From Pseudomonas gingeri (GTDB lineage Bacteria > Pseudomonadota > Gammaproteobacteria > Pseudomonadales > Pseudomonadaceae): a DNA stretch of 64,000 nt. Numbering within the stretch: the stretch's first letter is position 1; every line of letters starts with the position of its first letter. The notes under the pieces are model-generated. The model was not told the origin of the DNA, ran no database searches, and worked only from the letters and a program-made list of their open reading frames with translations. Shown here piece by piece: positions 1-8,872 of the stretch. A program made the position numbers and the translations under genes. The stretch lies in NCBI RefSeq assembly GCF_013385635.1, contig NZ_JACAPR010000010.1, positions 248,001-312,000 of the forward strand. Reading direction: 5' to 3'.

Positions 1-1
1 G

Positions 2-262
2 GCAACGTGGCCAGGCGCCGGCAAGACCGCAGCCGAATTGACCCAGGAAGAGCGCGGCAACCGCTATTGGAGCAAGAAGAACGCCGCCGCGACCATGACC
101 CTGCTTGTCAAGGTGATGAGCATCACGGGCATGCTCAACAGGACCGGTGGCGAGGCGCCCACCGTAGACCCTGCGCAGGAGCTGGACGCAGAAGTGCAGC
201 AGGCCGAGCAGCAGGCCATGGCGCTTCTGGAGCGGGCGAATAAGGGCGGCCATGTCCACTAA
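2..262 (+). CDS. Phage protein preceding the terminase (C-terminal part, truncated by window start)
   Basis: The frame is open from the first base, so only the last 86 codons of a longer gene are visible. The tail of the protein is charged and helical, with an E/Q/A-rich segment before the stop. The stop overlaps the terminase start by 11 bases, so the two genes are translationally coupled. A protein directly ahead of a large terminase is often the small terminase subunit, which recognises phage DNA, and that is the most likely role here. I see no diagnostic motif in the remaining part, so the function is inference from position only. Confidence 0.55.
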   Translation, partial: ATWPGAGKTAAELTQEERGNRYWSKKNAAATMTLLVKVMSITGMLNRTGGEAPTVDPAQELDAEVQQAEQQAMALLERANKGGHVH

Positions 263-1865
263 GGTGTCGCTGCTGACCTTCTTCCTTATTTGGGCGAAGC
301 GCATGCGCTGGGAGGTTCCGGATGTTCACGTCAGGGCCTGCTACTGGCTGGAGCACCGGGGGAAACTCGCGGTGCTTCGCTGTTTCCGTGGGTTCGGAAA
401 GTCTACGATCCTGGCGGTGTACAACGCCTGGCGGTATTACAAGGACCCGACTTACCGGATTCTTCACCAGTCGGAGTCGAACCCGACCGCGTACAAGACC
501 AGCCGTGACACGCAGAACGTCATCCGCAACCACCCGCTGACGCGCCACCTACTGGCCGCTGCTGCGTGCGGGACCGAACAGTGGTGGGTCTATGGCTCCG
601 TAGACAGTCGCAACGCCAGCATGTACGCCAGGGGCATACTTTCGAACGTCACATCGGCCCGCGCTGATGAATGCCAGAACGATGACGTCGAGGTGCCCGG
701 CAACATTGCCACCCCTGAAGCCCGCGAGAAGATGCGCTATCGCCTGGGCGAGCAGGTCCACATTATGGTGCCGGGTGCCAGCCAGCTCTATATCGGTACG
801 CCGCACACTCACGACAGTCTGTATGACGAGATCGAGTCGATGGGCGCCGACTGCCTGACGATCCGCATGTTCGCCCAGGAACACAGGATCACCGAGGCAA
901 AGATCAATGCCTACAACGTGCCGTTCGTGCCAGAGGTGGTTTTCTCAGGCATCGGCAAGCACGCCCGAGTCTTGGAACTGGGCAAGGACTACCAACTCAC
1001 CAAGACCGGTATCGCCTTCTTTACACCCCCCGGCACGCTGGTCGATTGCTATTCCGGCAGCGCCTGGCCTGAGCGCTTCGACATGGACGAGCTGGCGCAG
1101 CGGCGCCGCAAGACCAAGACCATCAACGAATGGGATTCGCAGTACCAGCTCCACTCGAAGCCCGTCACGGAGGTTCGCTTGGACCCCAATCGCATCATCC
1201 CGTACGACGTACAGCCCACGATGCGCTACGCCAATGGCGCGGCAGCTATGTTCCTCGGCTCGACGCAGATCGTCGGCGCCATCGCGTACTGGGACTGTTC
1301 CCTCGGCAAGATCAAGTCCGATGCCTCGGCTTTCTCGCTGCTGCTCACGGATGCCCGCGGGCAACTCTACTGGCACGTTGCCGAAGGCCTGGAAGGTGAG
1401 ATCGCTGAATTCGATGAAAAGGATCGGATCATCGGCGGGCAGGTGCATCAGGTTCGCGAGCTGGTGATCAAGTACCAGATCCCGCGCGTCATCGTTGAAA
1501 CCAATGGCCCCGGCGGCTTTGTGCCCACCATTCTGAAACAGGCCCTGAAGGGCACCGGGTGCGGTGTAGGTGAAGAGCACTCCACAATCAACAAGCAGAA
1601 ACGCATCCTCGACGCCTTCGAATCGCCGCTGTCTGCCCGTTTCCTGTGGGCCCATGTCGATGTGCTGAACGGTCCGGTGTGGGACCAGATGCAAGACTTC
1701 AACCCGGCACTGACAAATCAGGATGATGACTTCATCGACTCCGGTGCCGGTGCTATCGCACAGACCCCCGTCCGGATAGGCCGAATAGTCGGGAAACCGA
1801 CAGAGGCCCGGCGGGACGATTGGCGTCCAGATGCGGGCGTGCACGAAGTGCAGGTTGATTACTAG
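252..1865 (+). CDS. Phage terminase large subunit
   Basis: Packaging motor: ATPase that pumps DNA into the capsid and nuclease that cuts it. The 537-residue product has a Walker A-like loop RGFGKST at residues 46-52, followed by a long helix, and an acidic RADE stretch near residue 137-140 that fits the Walker B/catalytic Glu position. A nuclease-like acidic segment (YWDCSLGKIKSDAS) lies near residue 350. Length fits the family (about 450-650). The ATG at 252 overlaps the upstream gene, as expected for a small/large terminase pair. Unusually, no portal or capsid genes follow; the next gene is a tail fibre. The protein looks full length, with no frameshift visible. Confidence 0.85.
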   Translation: MSTKVSLLTFFLIWAKRMRWEVPDVHVRACYWLEHRGKLAVLRCFRGFGKSTILAVYNAWRYYKDPTYRILHQSESNPTAYKTSRDTQNVIRNHPLTRHLLAAAACGTEQWWVYGSVDSRNASMYARGILSNVTSARADECQNDDVEVPGNIATPEAREKMRYRLGEQVHIMVPGASQLYIGTPHTHDSLYDEIESMGADCLTIRMFAQEHRITEAKINAYNVPFVPEVVFSGIGKHARVLELGKDYQLTKTGIAFFTPPGTLVDCYSGSAWPERFDMDELAQRRRKTKTINEWDSQYQLHSKPVTEVRLDPNRIIPYDVQPTMRYANGAAAMFLGSTQIVGAIAYWDCSLGKIKSDASAFSLLLTDARGQLYWHVAEGLEGEIAEFDEKDRIIGGQVHQVRELVIKYQIPRVIVETNGPGGFVPTILKQALKGTGCGVGEEHSTINKQKRILDAFESPLSARFLWAHVDVLNGPVWDQMQDFNPALTNQDDDFIDSGAGAIAQTPVRIGRIVGKPTEARRDDWRPDAGVHEVQVDY

Positions 1866-1888
1866 CCCGCCAACACCAGGGGCCAGTC

Positions 1889-3628
1889 ATGTCAGTTCAA
1901 CCCGGACCAACGTTCAAGCGATACGCGGCCAACGGGGTCGCCACGGTCTACGCAATCCCATTCCTGCTGCTTGATGCGGCAGACCTGCAGATCACGCTGG
2001 GCGGCGTGCCGGTAACCACAGGATTCACGCTGTCCGGAATCGGCAACCCCACCAGCTCCTGCGCCTTCACCGTCCCGCCGTCCGGCGACTTGCTCTTCCA
2101 GCAGGTCATGGTGTTTCAGCGCCTGACCGACTACCAGGTCAATGGCGACTTTCTCGCGGGTACGGTGAACCGTGACTATGACCGGCTGTGGCTGGCATGC
2201 AAGCAGCTGACCCGCGACAGCAGCAGGGCATTAACCGTCAGCACGCTGGAGCCCGAAGGCATACCGCCATTGCCGGCAAAAGCGCAGCGTGCACTGTATG
2301 TGCTGGCATTCGACGCGAATGGCGATCCGATCAAATCGAACCTCACCCTTGCTGAACTAGAGCAGCAGCCGGCCGGTGCCGCAGCATCTGCTGCCGCTGC
2401 CGCAGCCAGCGCTACAGCCGCCGCAGGTTCTGCAACAGCCTCAGCAGGCTTTGCAACGGCTTCAGCGGGTTCGGCCACGGCCTCGGCGAACTCTGCCGCT
2501 GCGTCCGCCGCATCTGCTGCGTCAGTCACTGGCGCCGCCGTTCCTCTGTTCTCTGTGATTTGGTGGCCCGGCCTGCGCGCCGCAATTCCTGCCGGCTATG
2601 TTCCGGGTGATGGGCAGACTCTCAGCCGCACAACGTACGCTGGAGCCTGGACCAGGATCGCTGCAGGCGATATGCCGACTGCCACAGACGCGGCATGGAA
2701 CAGCACGCCATCCGAGCGCGGCAAGTACACCACCGGCGATGGATTGACCACGTTCCGGGTCCCCGACTACAACGGCAAGTTCGCTGGATCAATCGGCGCA
2801 CCGTTCTTGCGCGGCGACGGCACACTGTCGGCGGCAGTTGCTGGCGTGATCAGGCAAGACCAGATGCAGGGGCACGGACATGCCAACACTTCCATTACCA
2901 CGGGTACAGGTGGCGGCAACGGCGAGTTTGTCGGTAGCGCTACAGGGCCCGGGGCTGGAACATCCACAGGTCGAATCACGACCCCGACGTCAGATGGAAC
3001 CAATGGAACGCCGCGTGTTGGATCGGAAACCAGGCCAATCGATATTTGCGGTTGCTTCATTATCAAGATGTTCGGTGCCATCAGTAACCAGGGCGGCCTG
3101 GACATGGTGCAACTGGCCGGTGACCTGGCGAACGCAATCACCAACTTAAATGCCGCGCGTGCTGGGTCATTCGCGAACAACTTCCTGTCGGTTGAAGACC
3201 GGAAGGCGACGAACACTGCCGGCGGCACGGCAACGGCCTCGACCTGGACCACAAGGGACCTGAACAGCGTTCGTGTGAACCGTATAACCGGCGCCTCGCT
3301 TGCATCCAACCAGATCACACTGCCGGCCGGCACGTACCGATTCGACGCCAGAGCCCCGGCCATCGGCGTTGGCTCGCACCAGATGCGCCTGAGAAACATC
3401 ACCGACGCCGCCGATGTCGACACTGGCAGCAGTGGCTTCTCTGTGTCGAGTGGGCTCAACGCGCAAACCGACTCAGTCATCAGCGGCGAATTCACCATCA
3501 CCTCTTCGAAGGTCTTCGAGATCCAGCACAACGTGGCCACGACCCGAGCAACCAACGGATTCGGCGGCGCCGCGAACCTGGGCACCACTGAAATCTATAC
3601 CCAAGCCAAATTTTGGAGGCTCGCATGA
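1889..3628 (+). CDS. Phage tail fibre protein with tail-collar-like domain
   Basis: A 579-residue receptor-binding fibre. The N-terminal 130 residues (YAIPFLLLDAADLQITL) resemble the virion-anchoring domain of T7 gp17-type fibres. Residues about 160-213 form an Ala/Ser-rich repeat linker, typical of a trimeric fibre shaft. The middle has a phage tail-collar signature: GDGQTLSR, FRVPDYNGKF and FLRGDGT. The last 170 residues look beta-rich and probably bind the host surface. The start ATG at 1889 has a GGGG-type ribosome site about 8 bases ahead. The stop overlaps the next start (ATGA), so the two are coupled. Fibre type is inferred from motifs. Confidence 0.8.
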   Translation: MSVQPGPTFKRYAANGVATVYAIPFLLLDAADLQITLGGVPVTTGFTLSGIGNPTSSCAFTVPPSGDLLFQQVMVFQRLTDYQVNGDFLAGTVNRDYDRLWLACKQLTRDSSRALTVSTLEPEGIPPLPAKAQRALYVLAFDANGDPIKSNLTLAELEQQPAGAAASAAAAAASATAAAGSATASAGFATASAGSATASANSAAASAASAASVTGAAVPLFSVIWWPGLRAAIPAGYVPGDGQTLSRTTYAGAWTRIAAGDMPTATDAAWNSTPSERGKYTTGDGLTTFRVPDYNGKFAGSIGAPFLRGDGTLSAAVAGVIRQDQMQGHGHANTSITTGTGGGNGEFVGSATGPGAGTSTGRITTPTSDGTNGTPRVGSETRPIDICGCFIIKMFGAISNQGGLDMVQLAGDLANAITNLNAARAGSFANNFLSVEDRKATNTAGGTATASTWTTRDLNSVRVNRITGASLASNQITLPAGTYRFDARAPAIGVGSHQMRLRNITDAADVDTGSSGFSVSSGLNAQTDSVISGEFTITSSKVFEIQHNVATTRATNGFGGAANLGTTEIYTQAKFWRLA

Positions 3629-4056
3629 TGGACGTAGCTCTGGCCCTTGACCTGCTTGTGCCGGCCGCCTGCCGTGGCGGCAGCCTTACCAGCAACACCC
3701 GCGAACAGTACGAGACCTTGCGCTGGGAAGACGATCGCCCACAGCCAGCATGGGAAGAGCTTGAGTCGGCCTGGGCTGCCCAGCAGCCAGAGATTGCCCG
3801 CGAGGACTTCAAGGAAACCCGGCGCTTGGCTGTCGCGGCCATCGTCGTAGAGGTCGACGGGCTTCTGTTCGACGGCAACGAGATCAGCCAGAGCAGGATG
3901 GCACGGGCAATCCTGAGCATGGATGAGGAAGAGGAAACGTCATGGTTGCTGCACGACAACACCGTCGCCAGCATCAACAGGGCAACGTTGAAAGCAGCAC
4001 TTCGCTCGGCTGGCATCCGCCAGTCTGAGCTGTGGTTCCAACCTGGGAAGGAGTAA
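3625..4056 (+). CDS. DUF4376-like phage tail accessory protein
   Basis: A 143-residue protein coded immediately after the tail fibre, with ATGA overlap and a GGAGG ribosome site at 3615-3619 that decides this start. The second half carries the pattern DGLLFDGNEISQSRMARAIL, which is characteristic of DUF4376 proteins found next to phage tail fibres. Members are thought to help fibre assembly or to sit on the fibre, but the exact role is not established. The acidic, Trp-containing N-terminal half has no motif I recognise. Confidence 0.7.
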   Translation: MMDVALALDLLVPAACRGGSLTSNTREQYETLRWEDDRPQPAWEELESAWAAQQPEIAREDFKETRRLAVAAIVVEVDGLLFDGNEISQSRMARAILSMDEEEETSWLLHDNTVASINRATLKAALRSAGIRQSELWFQPGKE

Positions 4057-4060
4057 CACT

Positions 4061-4639
4061 ATGTATTGCGGAATCTTTTGGCATACCGATGTGCAGAAGC
4101 TGGTCATATTAGATGAATGGGGCCTCCCATTTTCAATGCCTTTTGACGCGAGCCTGATCCCGACAGCGGCAACTACTGTGCAGATGACTTCGGCCAACCT
4201 GGCGATTGGTACGCTGCAGACTTCGGTCGGCGATCTCAGCACTGCGTTAGCCAGCACCGGCGCGACTGCAAATAGCGCGCTTTCTGCCGCAAATGCTGCT
4301 CAGACCGCTGCATCTGCAGCTCAGGTCGCGGCCAGCGCTGCCGCCAGTTCGGTCAGTGCGCTGCCGCCCCCGATGAAAACTGAAGTGGTCACCGCGACAC
4401 TGGGGGCCGGCGGGACCCTCAACGCCGTGTTCGCCAAGACCTACACGGAAACCCCGCTGGTGATCCCGATGACGCGGTTTGTCGGCGATCAGATGTTCGC
4501 GGCGGTAGTTGGAGCTTCATCGCTGACGGGCGTGACAGTGACCGGAAAGCGTTCGCGCGGCACGTTGCTGTTGACGTCCGGGCCGTTCGAGTCGGCGGCG
4601 GCGGGAGATGTTGTGCAGTTCGCGGTGATAGGGCGCTGA
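4061..4639 (+). CDS. Phage tail protein, short fibre-like
   Basis: A 192-residue protein with a strong AAGGAG ribosome site overlapping the stop of the previous gene. Residues about 60-105 are an Ala/Ser/Thr-rich helical linker, similar in style to the one in the upstream fibre. The C-terminal 85 residues (from VVTATLGAGG) look like a compact beta domain, as in small phage and pyocin tail proteins that present a C-terminal binding head. It is the last gene of the prophage before the attachment site. The function is inferred from position and composition. Confidence 0.6.
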   Translation: MYCGIFWHTDVQKLVILDEWGLPFSMPFDASLIPTAATTVQMTSANLAIGTLQTSVGDLSTALASTGATANSALSAANAAQTAASAAQVAASAAASSVSALPPPMKTEVVTATLGAGGTLNAVFAKTYTETPLVIPMTRFVGDQMFAAVVGASSLTGVTVTGKRSRGTLLLTSGPFESAAAGDVVQFAVIGR

Positions 4640-4817
4640 TAAAAAAGGGATTTTGTTCGTTCGGCAGGGACGCCGGAGAGGTGCGCACAAGGGCGCTGTG
4701 TGAGGATTGTGCTGTACGGCGTGTTACGATGTGACATGAGCCGAGCTTTCTGAACAGTTGTGACGAGTGCGGGCGTCGTAATCTATTGAATTTGCTTGAT
4801 TTGTATTAAGCGGTCAT
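4640..4817. other. Non-coding right end of the prophage
   Basis: No open frame with a plausible ribosome site is visible between the last tail gene and the tRNA fragment. No integrase or excisionase is present at this end, so the recombination genes must lie at the other end, outside the window. Bases 4815-4819 do not complete the anticodon stem of the adjacent tRNA sequence, so the DNA left of about 4818 is phage-derived. Confidence 0.5.
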
Positions 4818-4872
4818 GATTTAGGTTCCAGCGCCGCGAGGCGTAAGAGTTCGAGTCTCTTCGTCCGCACCA
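4818..4872 (+). other. 3' part of tRNA-Leu(UAG), prophage attachment site (att)
   Basis: The sequence reads as the second half of a leucine tRNA: anticodon loop TTTAGGT at 4820-4826 with anticodon TAG at 4822-4824, 3' anticodon strand, long variable arm GCGCCGCGAGGCG, T arm AAGAG-TTCGAGT-CTCTT, acceptor strand CGTCCGC, discriminator A and CCA at 4870-4872. The matching 5' half (acceptor, D arm, 5' anticodon strand) is missing upstream. This is the usual footprint of tyrosine-integrase phages, which enter at tRNA 3' ends and leave a partial copy at the far junction. The intact tRNA is expected at the other prophage end, outside the window. Confidence 0.8.
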
Positions 4873-4886
4873 ATTAGCTTGAAATG

Positions 4887-4929
4887 AAAAACGGCGCAGC
4901 ACCTGAAAAGGGCTGCGCCGTTTTTGTTT
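4887..4929 (+). terminator. Rho-independent terminator after tRNA-Leu site
   Basis: A 14-bp stem (AAAAACGGCGCAGC at 4887-4900 with its complement at 4912-4925) encloses an 11-base loop and is followed by TTTTTGTTT. It lies 15 bases after the tRNA CCA end, so it was the original tRNA terminator. Confidence 0.85.
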
Positions 4930-5285
4930 CAGGCTCCAGAATATCCGGTATGCCGCCGGTTCGGGGTGGGTAGGGTGGCGTGCCTTGGTGCGGCCTTATT
5001 ATTGCTGGATGATGCCGGTTCAACCTTCGGTCTGTTTGGCGGACCGATCGTCGGGGCGGCGGTCGAGCGATCCTTCTATATATAGAAGGGCCGGCCGAGG
5101 CTCTGCGGCGTGAGTGAATGCGTGTTGTCGGACAGGCCGCCAACAGCCTGTTCCGGCGAATAATTGCCTGCTGTTTTTTACCCGTTTTCAGTAGGGTGAC
5201 TTCTTGAGTATGACCCACTAGAATGCATGCCCTTGCTTCTGAGGTCGGAAACGGCCGGCTAACGTCTGTGCAACGAGGAATATCC
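4930..5285 (+). other. Leader/promoter region of tig
   Basis: No gene is visible in these 356 bases. A perfect 18-base palindrome, CCTTCTATATATAGAAGG, lies at 5072-5089; it could be a hairpin or a protein site. The tig ribosome site GAGGA is at 5275-5279. Promoter elements could not be assigned with confidence. Confidence 0.4.
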
Positions 5286-6596
5286 ATGCAAGTTTCTGTT
5301 GAAAATACATCGGCTCTTGAGCGCCGCATGAGCATCACCGTGCCAGCTGAGCGCATCGAGACCCAGGTCAACAAGCGTCTGCAGCAGACTGCCCAAAAGG
5401 CCAAGATTGCAGGCTTCCGTCCTGGCAAGGTGCCAATGAGCGTGATCCGTCAGCGTTATGAAGCTGATGCACGTCAAGAAGCGGTAGGCGACGTGATCCA
5501 GGCTTCCTTCTACGAAGCCGTGGTCGAGCAGAAGCTGAACCCTGCCGGCCAGCCTTCGGTAGAGCCGAAAGTGCTGGAAAAAGGCAAGGATCTGGAATAC
5601 GTCGCGACTTTCGAAGTGTTCCCTGAATTTACCGTTGCCGGTTTCGAGTCCATCGCCGTTGAGCGCCTGAGCGCTGAAGTGGCTGATGCCGACCTGGACA
5701 ACATGCTGGAAATCCTGCGCAAGCAGAACACCCGTTTCGAAGTGGCCGAGCGTGCCGCCGCGAACGAAGACCAGTTGAACATCGATTTCGTTGGCAAGGT
5801 CGACGGCGAAGCATTCGCTGGCGGTTCCGCCAAGGGCACCCAACTGGTCCTGGGTTCCAACCGCATGATCCCGGGCTTCGAAGATGGCCTGGTCGGCGCC
5901 AAGGCCGGTGAAGAACGCGTTCTGAACCTGACTTTCCCTGCTGACTACCAGAACCTGGACCTGGCGGGCAAAACCGCCGAGTTCACCGTGACCGTGAACA
6001 GCGTTTCCGCACCGACCCTGCCTGAGCTGAACGAAGTGTTCTTCGCCCAGTTCGGCATCAAGGAAAGCGGTCTGGAAGGTTTCCGCGCCGAAGTTCGCAA
6101 GAACATGGAGCGTGAGCTGCGCCAGGCAATCAAGTCCAAGGTCAAGAATCAGGTAATGGACGGTCTGCTGGCCGCCAACCCGATCGAAGTGCCGAAGGCG
6201 CTGCTGGACAACGAAGTGAACCGTCTGCGCGTGCAGGCCGTTCAGCAGTTCGGCGGTAACATCAAGCCTGACCAACTGCCGGCCGAGCTGTTCGAAGAGC
6301 AAGCCAAGCGCCGTGTCGTGCTGGGCCTGATCGTGGCTGAAGTGGTCAAGCAATTCGACCTCAAGCCAGATGAAACCCGCGTTCGCGAACTGATCCAGGA
6401 AATGGCTTCGGCCTACCAGGAGCCAGAGCAAGTCGTGTCCTGGTACTACAAGAACGACCAGCAGCTGAACGAAGTTCGTTCGGTTGTGCTGGAAGAACAA
6501 GTTGTGGATACTGTTCTGCAGAAGGCGAATGTGACCGATAAATCGGTCTCCTACGAAGAAGCAGTCAAGCCGGTGGAAGCTCCACAAGCCGACTGA
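5286..6596 (+). CDS. tig: Trigger factor
   Basis: Ribosome-bound chaperone and peptidyl-prolyl isomerase that receives nascent chains in the cytoplasm. The 436-residue length equals that of other Pseudomonas trigger factors. The ribosome-docking signature GFRPGKVP is at residues 43-50. The FKBP-type isomerase domain spans about residues 160-245, and the helical arms fill the C-terminus. The start at 5286 follows a GAGGA site at 5275; an upstream in-frame ATG at 5223 lacks one and would add a non-family extension. It heads the conserved tig-clpP-clpX-lon-hupB block and is followed by an 11-bp hairpin that may set the tig to clpP ratio. Confidence 0.97.
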   Translation: MQVSVENTSALERRMSITVPAERIETQVNKRLQQTAQKAKIAGFRPGKVPMSVIRQRYEADARQEAVGDVIQASFYEAVVEQKLNPAGQPSVEPKVLEKGKDLEYVATFEVFPEFTVAGFESIAVERLSAEVADADLDNMLEILRKQNTRFEVAERAAANEDQLNIDFVGKVDGEAFAGGSAKGTQLVLGSNRMIPGFEDGLVGAKAGEERVLNLTFPADYQNLDLAGKTAEFTVTVNSVSAPTLPELNEVFFAQFGIKESGLEGFRAEVRKNMERELRQAIKSKVKNQVMDGLLAANPIEVPKALLDNEVNRLRVQAVQQFGGNIKPDQLPAELFEEQAKRRVVLGLIVAEVVKQFDLKPDETRVRELIQEMASAYQEPEQVVSWYYKNDQQLNEVRSVVLEEQVVDTVLQKANVTDKSVSYEEAVKPVEAPQAD

Positions 6597-6623
6597 TTTT
6601 CTGACTCGTTGGAAAATACACAC

Positions 6624-6650
6624 CATAAGCCAGCCTCGTGCTGGCTTATG
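6624..6650 (+). terminator. Hairpin between tig and clpP (attenuator-like)
   Basis: Perfect 11-bp stem CATAAGCCAGC (6624-6634) with its complement at 6640-6650 and a 5-base loop. There is no following T run, so it is more likely an attenuator or mRNA-stabilising hairpin than a full terminator. Confidence 0.55.
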
Positions 6651-6689
6651 CGTATTCGAGACATGACTATTTGGGAGTGACTGCAGAGC

Positions 6690-7325
6690 ATGTTCCGTAA
6701 TTCCTATATTCAGCAGAACTCTGATATCCAGGCCGCAGGCGGCCTGGTCCCGATGGTTGTCGAGCAGTCCGCTCGTGGCGAGCGCGCCTATGACATCTAC
6801 TCGCGTCTTCTCAAGGAGCGGGTGATTTTCCTGGTGGGCCCGGTAGAGGACTACATGGCCAACCTGATCTGTGCGCAACTGCTGTTCCTTGAAGCCGAAA
6901 ACCCGGACAAGGACATCCATCTCTATATCAATTCCCCGGGCGGTTCGGTGACAGCGGGCATGTCGATCTACGACACCATGCAGTTCATCAAGCCAAACGT
7001 GTCGACCACCTGTATCGGTCAGGCCTGCAGCATGGGCGCGTTCCTGTTGACCGCCGGTGCCGAAGGCAAGCGTTTCTGCCTGCCGAACTCGCGTGTGATG
7101 ATTCACCAGCCACTGGGCGGTTTCCAGGGGCAGGCGTCGGATATCGAAATCCATGCCAAGGAAATCCTCTTCATTCGCGAGCGTCTCAACACGCTGATGG
7201 CCAAGCACAGCGGGCGTACTCTTGAAGAAATCGAGCGCGATACCAATCGCGACAACTTCATGAGTGCAGAAGCTGCGAAGGCATACGGCTTGATCGATGA
7301 AGTGATCACCCAGCGCCCCGCTTAA
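6690..7325 (+). CDS. clpP: ATP-dependent Clp protease proteolytic subunit
   Basis: Serine peptidase that forms the tetradecameric chamber of ClpXP and ClpAP. The 211-residue protein has the full catalytic triad: Ser114 in QACSMGAF, His139 in MIHQPLGG and Asp188 in NRDNF. The N-terminal 15-20 residues look like the processed propeptide and axial loop. A GGGAG ribosome site lies shortly before the ATG at 6690. The gene sits between tig and its unfoldase partner clpX, the standard gammaproteobacterial order. Confidence 0.97.
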   Translation: MFRNSYIQQNSDIQAAGGLVPMVVEQSARGERAYDIYSRLLKERVIFLVGPVEDYMANLICAQLLFLEAENPDKDIHLYINSPGGSVTAGMSIYDTMQFIKPNVSTTCIGQACSMGAFLLTAGAEGKRFCLPNSRVMIHQPLGGFQGQASDIEIHAKEILFIRERLNTLMAKHSGRTLEEIERDTNRDNFMSAEAAKAYGLIDEVITQRPA

Positions 7326-7374
7326 AATAAGCAGCGCAAAATAGGGGTGGTCGGCTGCTCCGATCACCAGCGGG

Positions 7375-7402
7375 CTTGAAAAAGCCCGCAATAGCCTTCA
7401 TC
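7375..7402 (+). promoter_or_regulatory. Candidate heat-shock (sigma32) promoter of clpX
   Basis: CTTGAAA at 7375-7381 matches the sigma32 -35 consensus. About 14 bases later CTTCATCTT partly matches the CCCCATNT -10. The -35 overlaps a small hairpin (GCGGGCTT...AAGCCCGC at 7370-7389). Only the -35 is a full match, so the call is tentative. Confidence 0.4.
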
Positions 7403-7437
7403 TTGTGTTGCAAGCCTATCGGATTTGGATCGAACGA

Positions 7438-8721
7438 ATGACTGACACCCGCAACGGCGAGGACAACGGCAAGCTGCTCTATTGCTCTTTCTGTGGCAAA
7501 AGCCAGCATGAAGTACGCAAGTTGATTGCCGGCCCCTCGGTCTTTATCTGCGACGAGTGCGTCGACCTGTGCAATGACATCATCCGTGAGGAGGTGCAGG
7601 AAGCACAGGCCGAAAGCAGTGCGCATAAATTGCCTTCGCCTAAAGAAATCAGCGGCATCCTTGATCAGTATGTGATTGGTCAGGAGCGTGCAAAGAAGGT
7701 TCTGGCGGTAGCGGTCTACAACCACTACAAGCGTCTGAACCAGCGTGACAAGAAAAATGACGATGTCGAACTCGGCAAAAGCAACATCCTGCTGATCGGT
7801 CCGACCGGCTCGGGCAAGACCCTGCTGGCTGAAACCCTGGCCCGTCTGCTGAATGTACCGTTCACCATCGCCGATGCAACCACCCTCACCGAGGCCGGTT
7901 ATGTGGGCGAGGATGTGGAAAACATCATTCAGAAACTGCTGCAGAAGTGCGATTACGATGTGGAAAAGGCCCAGATGGGCATTGTCTACATCGACGAAAT
8001 CGACAAGATTTCCCGCAAGTCCGACAACCCTTCGATTACCCGGGACGTTTCCGGCGAAGGCGTGCAGCAGGCCTTGTTGAAGTTGATCGAGGGTACGGTC
8101 GCTTCCGTTCCGCCACAAGGCGGTCGCAAGCACCCTCAGCAGGAGTTTCTGCAGGTCGACACCCGCAACATCCTGTTTATCTGTGGTGGTGCGTTCTCCG
8201 GCCTGGAAAAGGTCATCCAGAACCGTTCGACCAAGGGCGGTATCGGTTTCAACGCCGAAGTCCGCAGCAAGGAAGAAGGCAAGAAGGTCGGTGAGTCCCT
8301 GCGTGAAGTCGAGCCTGACGATCTGGTCAAGTTCGGTCTGATCCCGGAATTCGTCGGTCGCCTGCCGGTTCTGGCGACGCTGGACGAGCTGGATGAGGCT
8401 GCGCTGATGCAGATCCTCACCGAGCCGAAGAACGCGTTGACCAAACAGTACGCCAAGCTGTTCGAAATGGAAGGCGTTGACCTCGAGTTCCGCACCGATG
8501 CGCTGAAATCCGTGGCCAAGCGTGCCCTGGAGCGCAAGACCGGTGCTCGTGGCCTGCGTTCGATCCTCGAAGGCGTCCTGCTCGACACCATGTACGAAAT
8601 CCCCTCGCAGTCCGAGGTGAGCAAAGTGGTGATCGACGAAAGCGTCATAGAAGGCAAGTCCAAGCCGCTGTATATCTATGAAAACAGCGAGCCGACCGCC
8701 AAGGCTGCACCTGACGCGTAA
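7438..8721 (+). CDS. clpX: ClpX, ATPase/unfoldase subunit of ClpXP
   Basis: AAA+ hexamer that unfolds substrates and feeds them to ClpP. The 427-residue protein has the N-terminal zinc-binding domain (Cys16, 19, 38, 41), Walker A GPTGSGKT at 121-128, the GYVG pore loop at 154-157, Walker B YIDEID near 184-189, and the IGF loop (GGIGFNAE) that docks on ClpP. The start [10 protein letters not shown] at 7438 gives the usual family length; an earlier in-frame start at 7405 adds residues not seen in homologues. The next gene is lon, after a terminator. Confidence 0.97.
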   Translation: MTDTRNGEDNGKLLYCSFCGKSQHEVRKLIAGPSVFICDECVDLCNDIIREEVQEAQAESSAHKLPSPKEISGILDQYVIGQERAKKVLAVAVYNHYKRLNQRDKKNDDVELGKSNILLIGPTGSGKTLLAETLARLLNVPFTIADATTLTEAGYVGEDVENIIQKLLQKCDYDVEKAQMGIVYIDEIDKISRKSDNPSITRDVSGEGVQQALLKLIEGTVASVPPQGGRKHPQQEFLQVDTRNILFICGGAFSGLEKVIQNRSTKGGIGFNAEVRSKEEGKKVGESLREVEPDDLVKFGLIPEFVGRLPVLATLDELDEAALMQILTEPKNALTKQYAKLFEMEGVDLEFRTDALKSVAKRALERKTGARGLRSILEGVLLDTMYEIPSQSEVSKVVIDESVIEGKSKPLYIYENSEPTAKAAPDA

Positions 8722-8743
8722 GTGTCGTAGCGTGTGACCCAAA

Positions 8744-8767
8744 AAAGGGGGCCTTCGGGCCCCCTTT
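8744..8767 (+). terminator. Rho-independent terminator after clpX
   Basis: A 10-bp stem AAAGGGGGCC/GGCCCCCTTT with a stable TTCG loop sits 22 bases after the clpX stop. It separates clpX from lon transcription. Confidence 0.8.
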
Positions 8768-8785
8768 GCTTTTCCTGACAGAGTG

Positions 8786-8814
8786 CTTGTTTTTTTCCGA
8801 AGCAGCCCCCATCT
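8786..8814 (+). promoter_or_regulatory. Heat-shock (sigma32-like) promoter of lon
   Basis: CTTGTTT at 8786-8792, a 14-base spacer, then CCCCATCT at 8807-8814, a full match to the sigma32 -10. The -35 matches only in CTTG. Transcription would start near 8820, downstream of an in-frame ATG at 8783, which supports the lon start at 8873. Confidence 0.6.
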
Positions 8815-8872
8815 TGGTTTCAAGCTTACTTCCATCTGTTTACGGCCTTATGGCCGCCGTAGAGGCGAAATC

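Noticed and set aside
4061..4639. Phage lysis or integrase gene at the prophage end
   Set aside because: No catalytic motifs of integrase, holin or endolysin; the Ala-rich linker and beta head indicate a tail protein.
5259..7391. A 710-codon open frame on the minus strand across tig and clpP
   Set aside because: It is antisense to two well-identified genes, has no family motif and no ribosome site. High GC third positions keep the opposite strand open.
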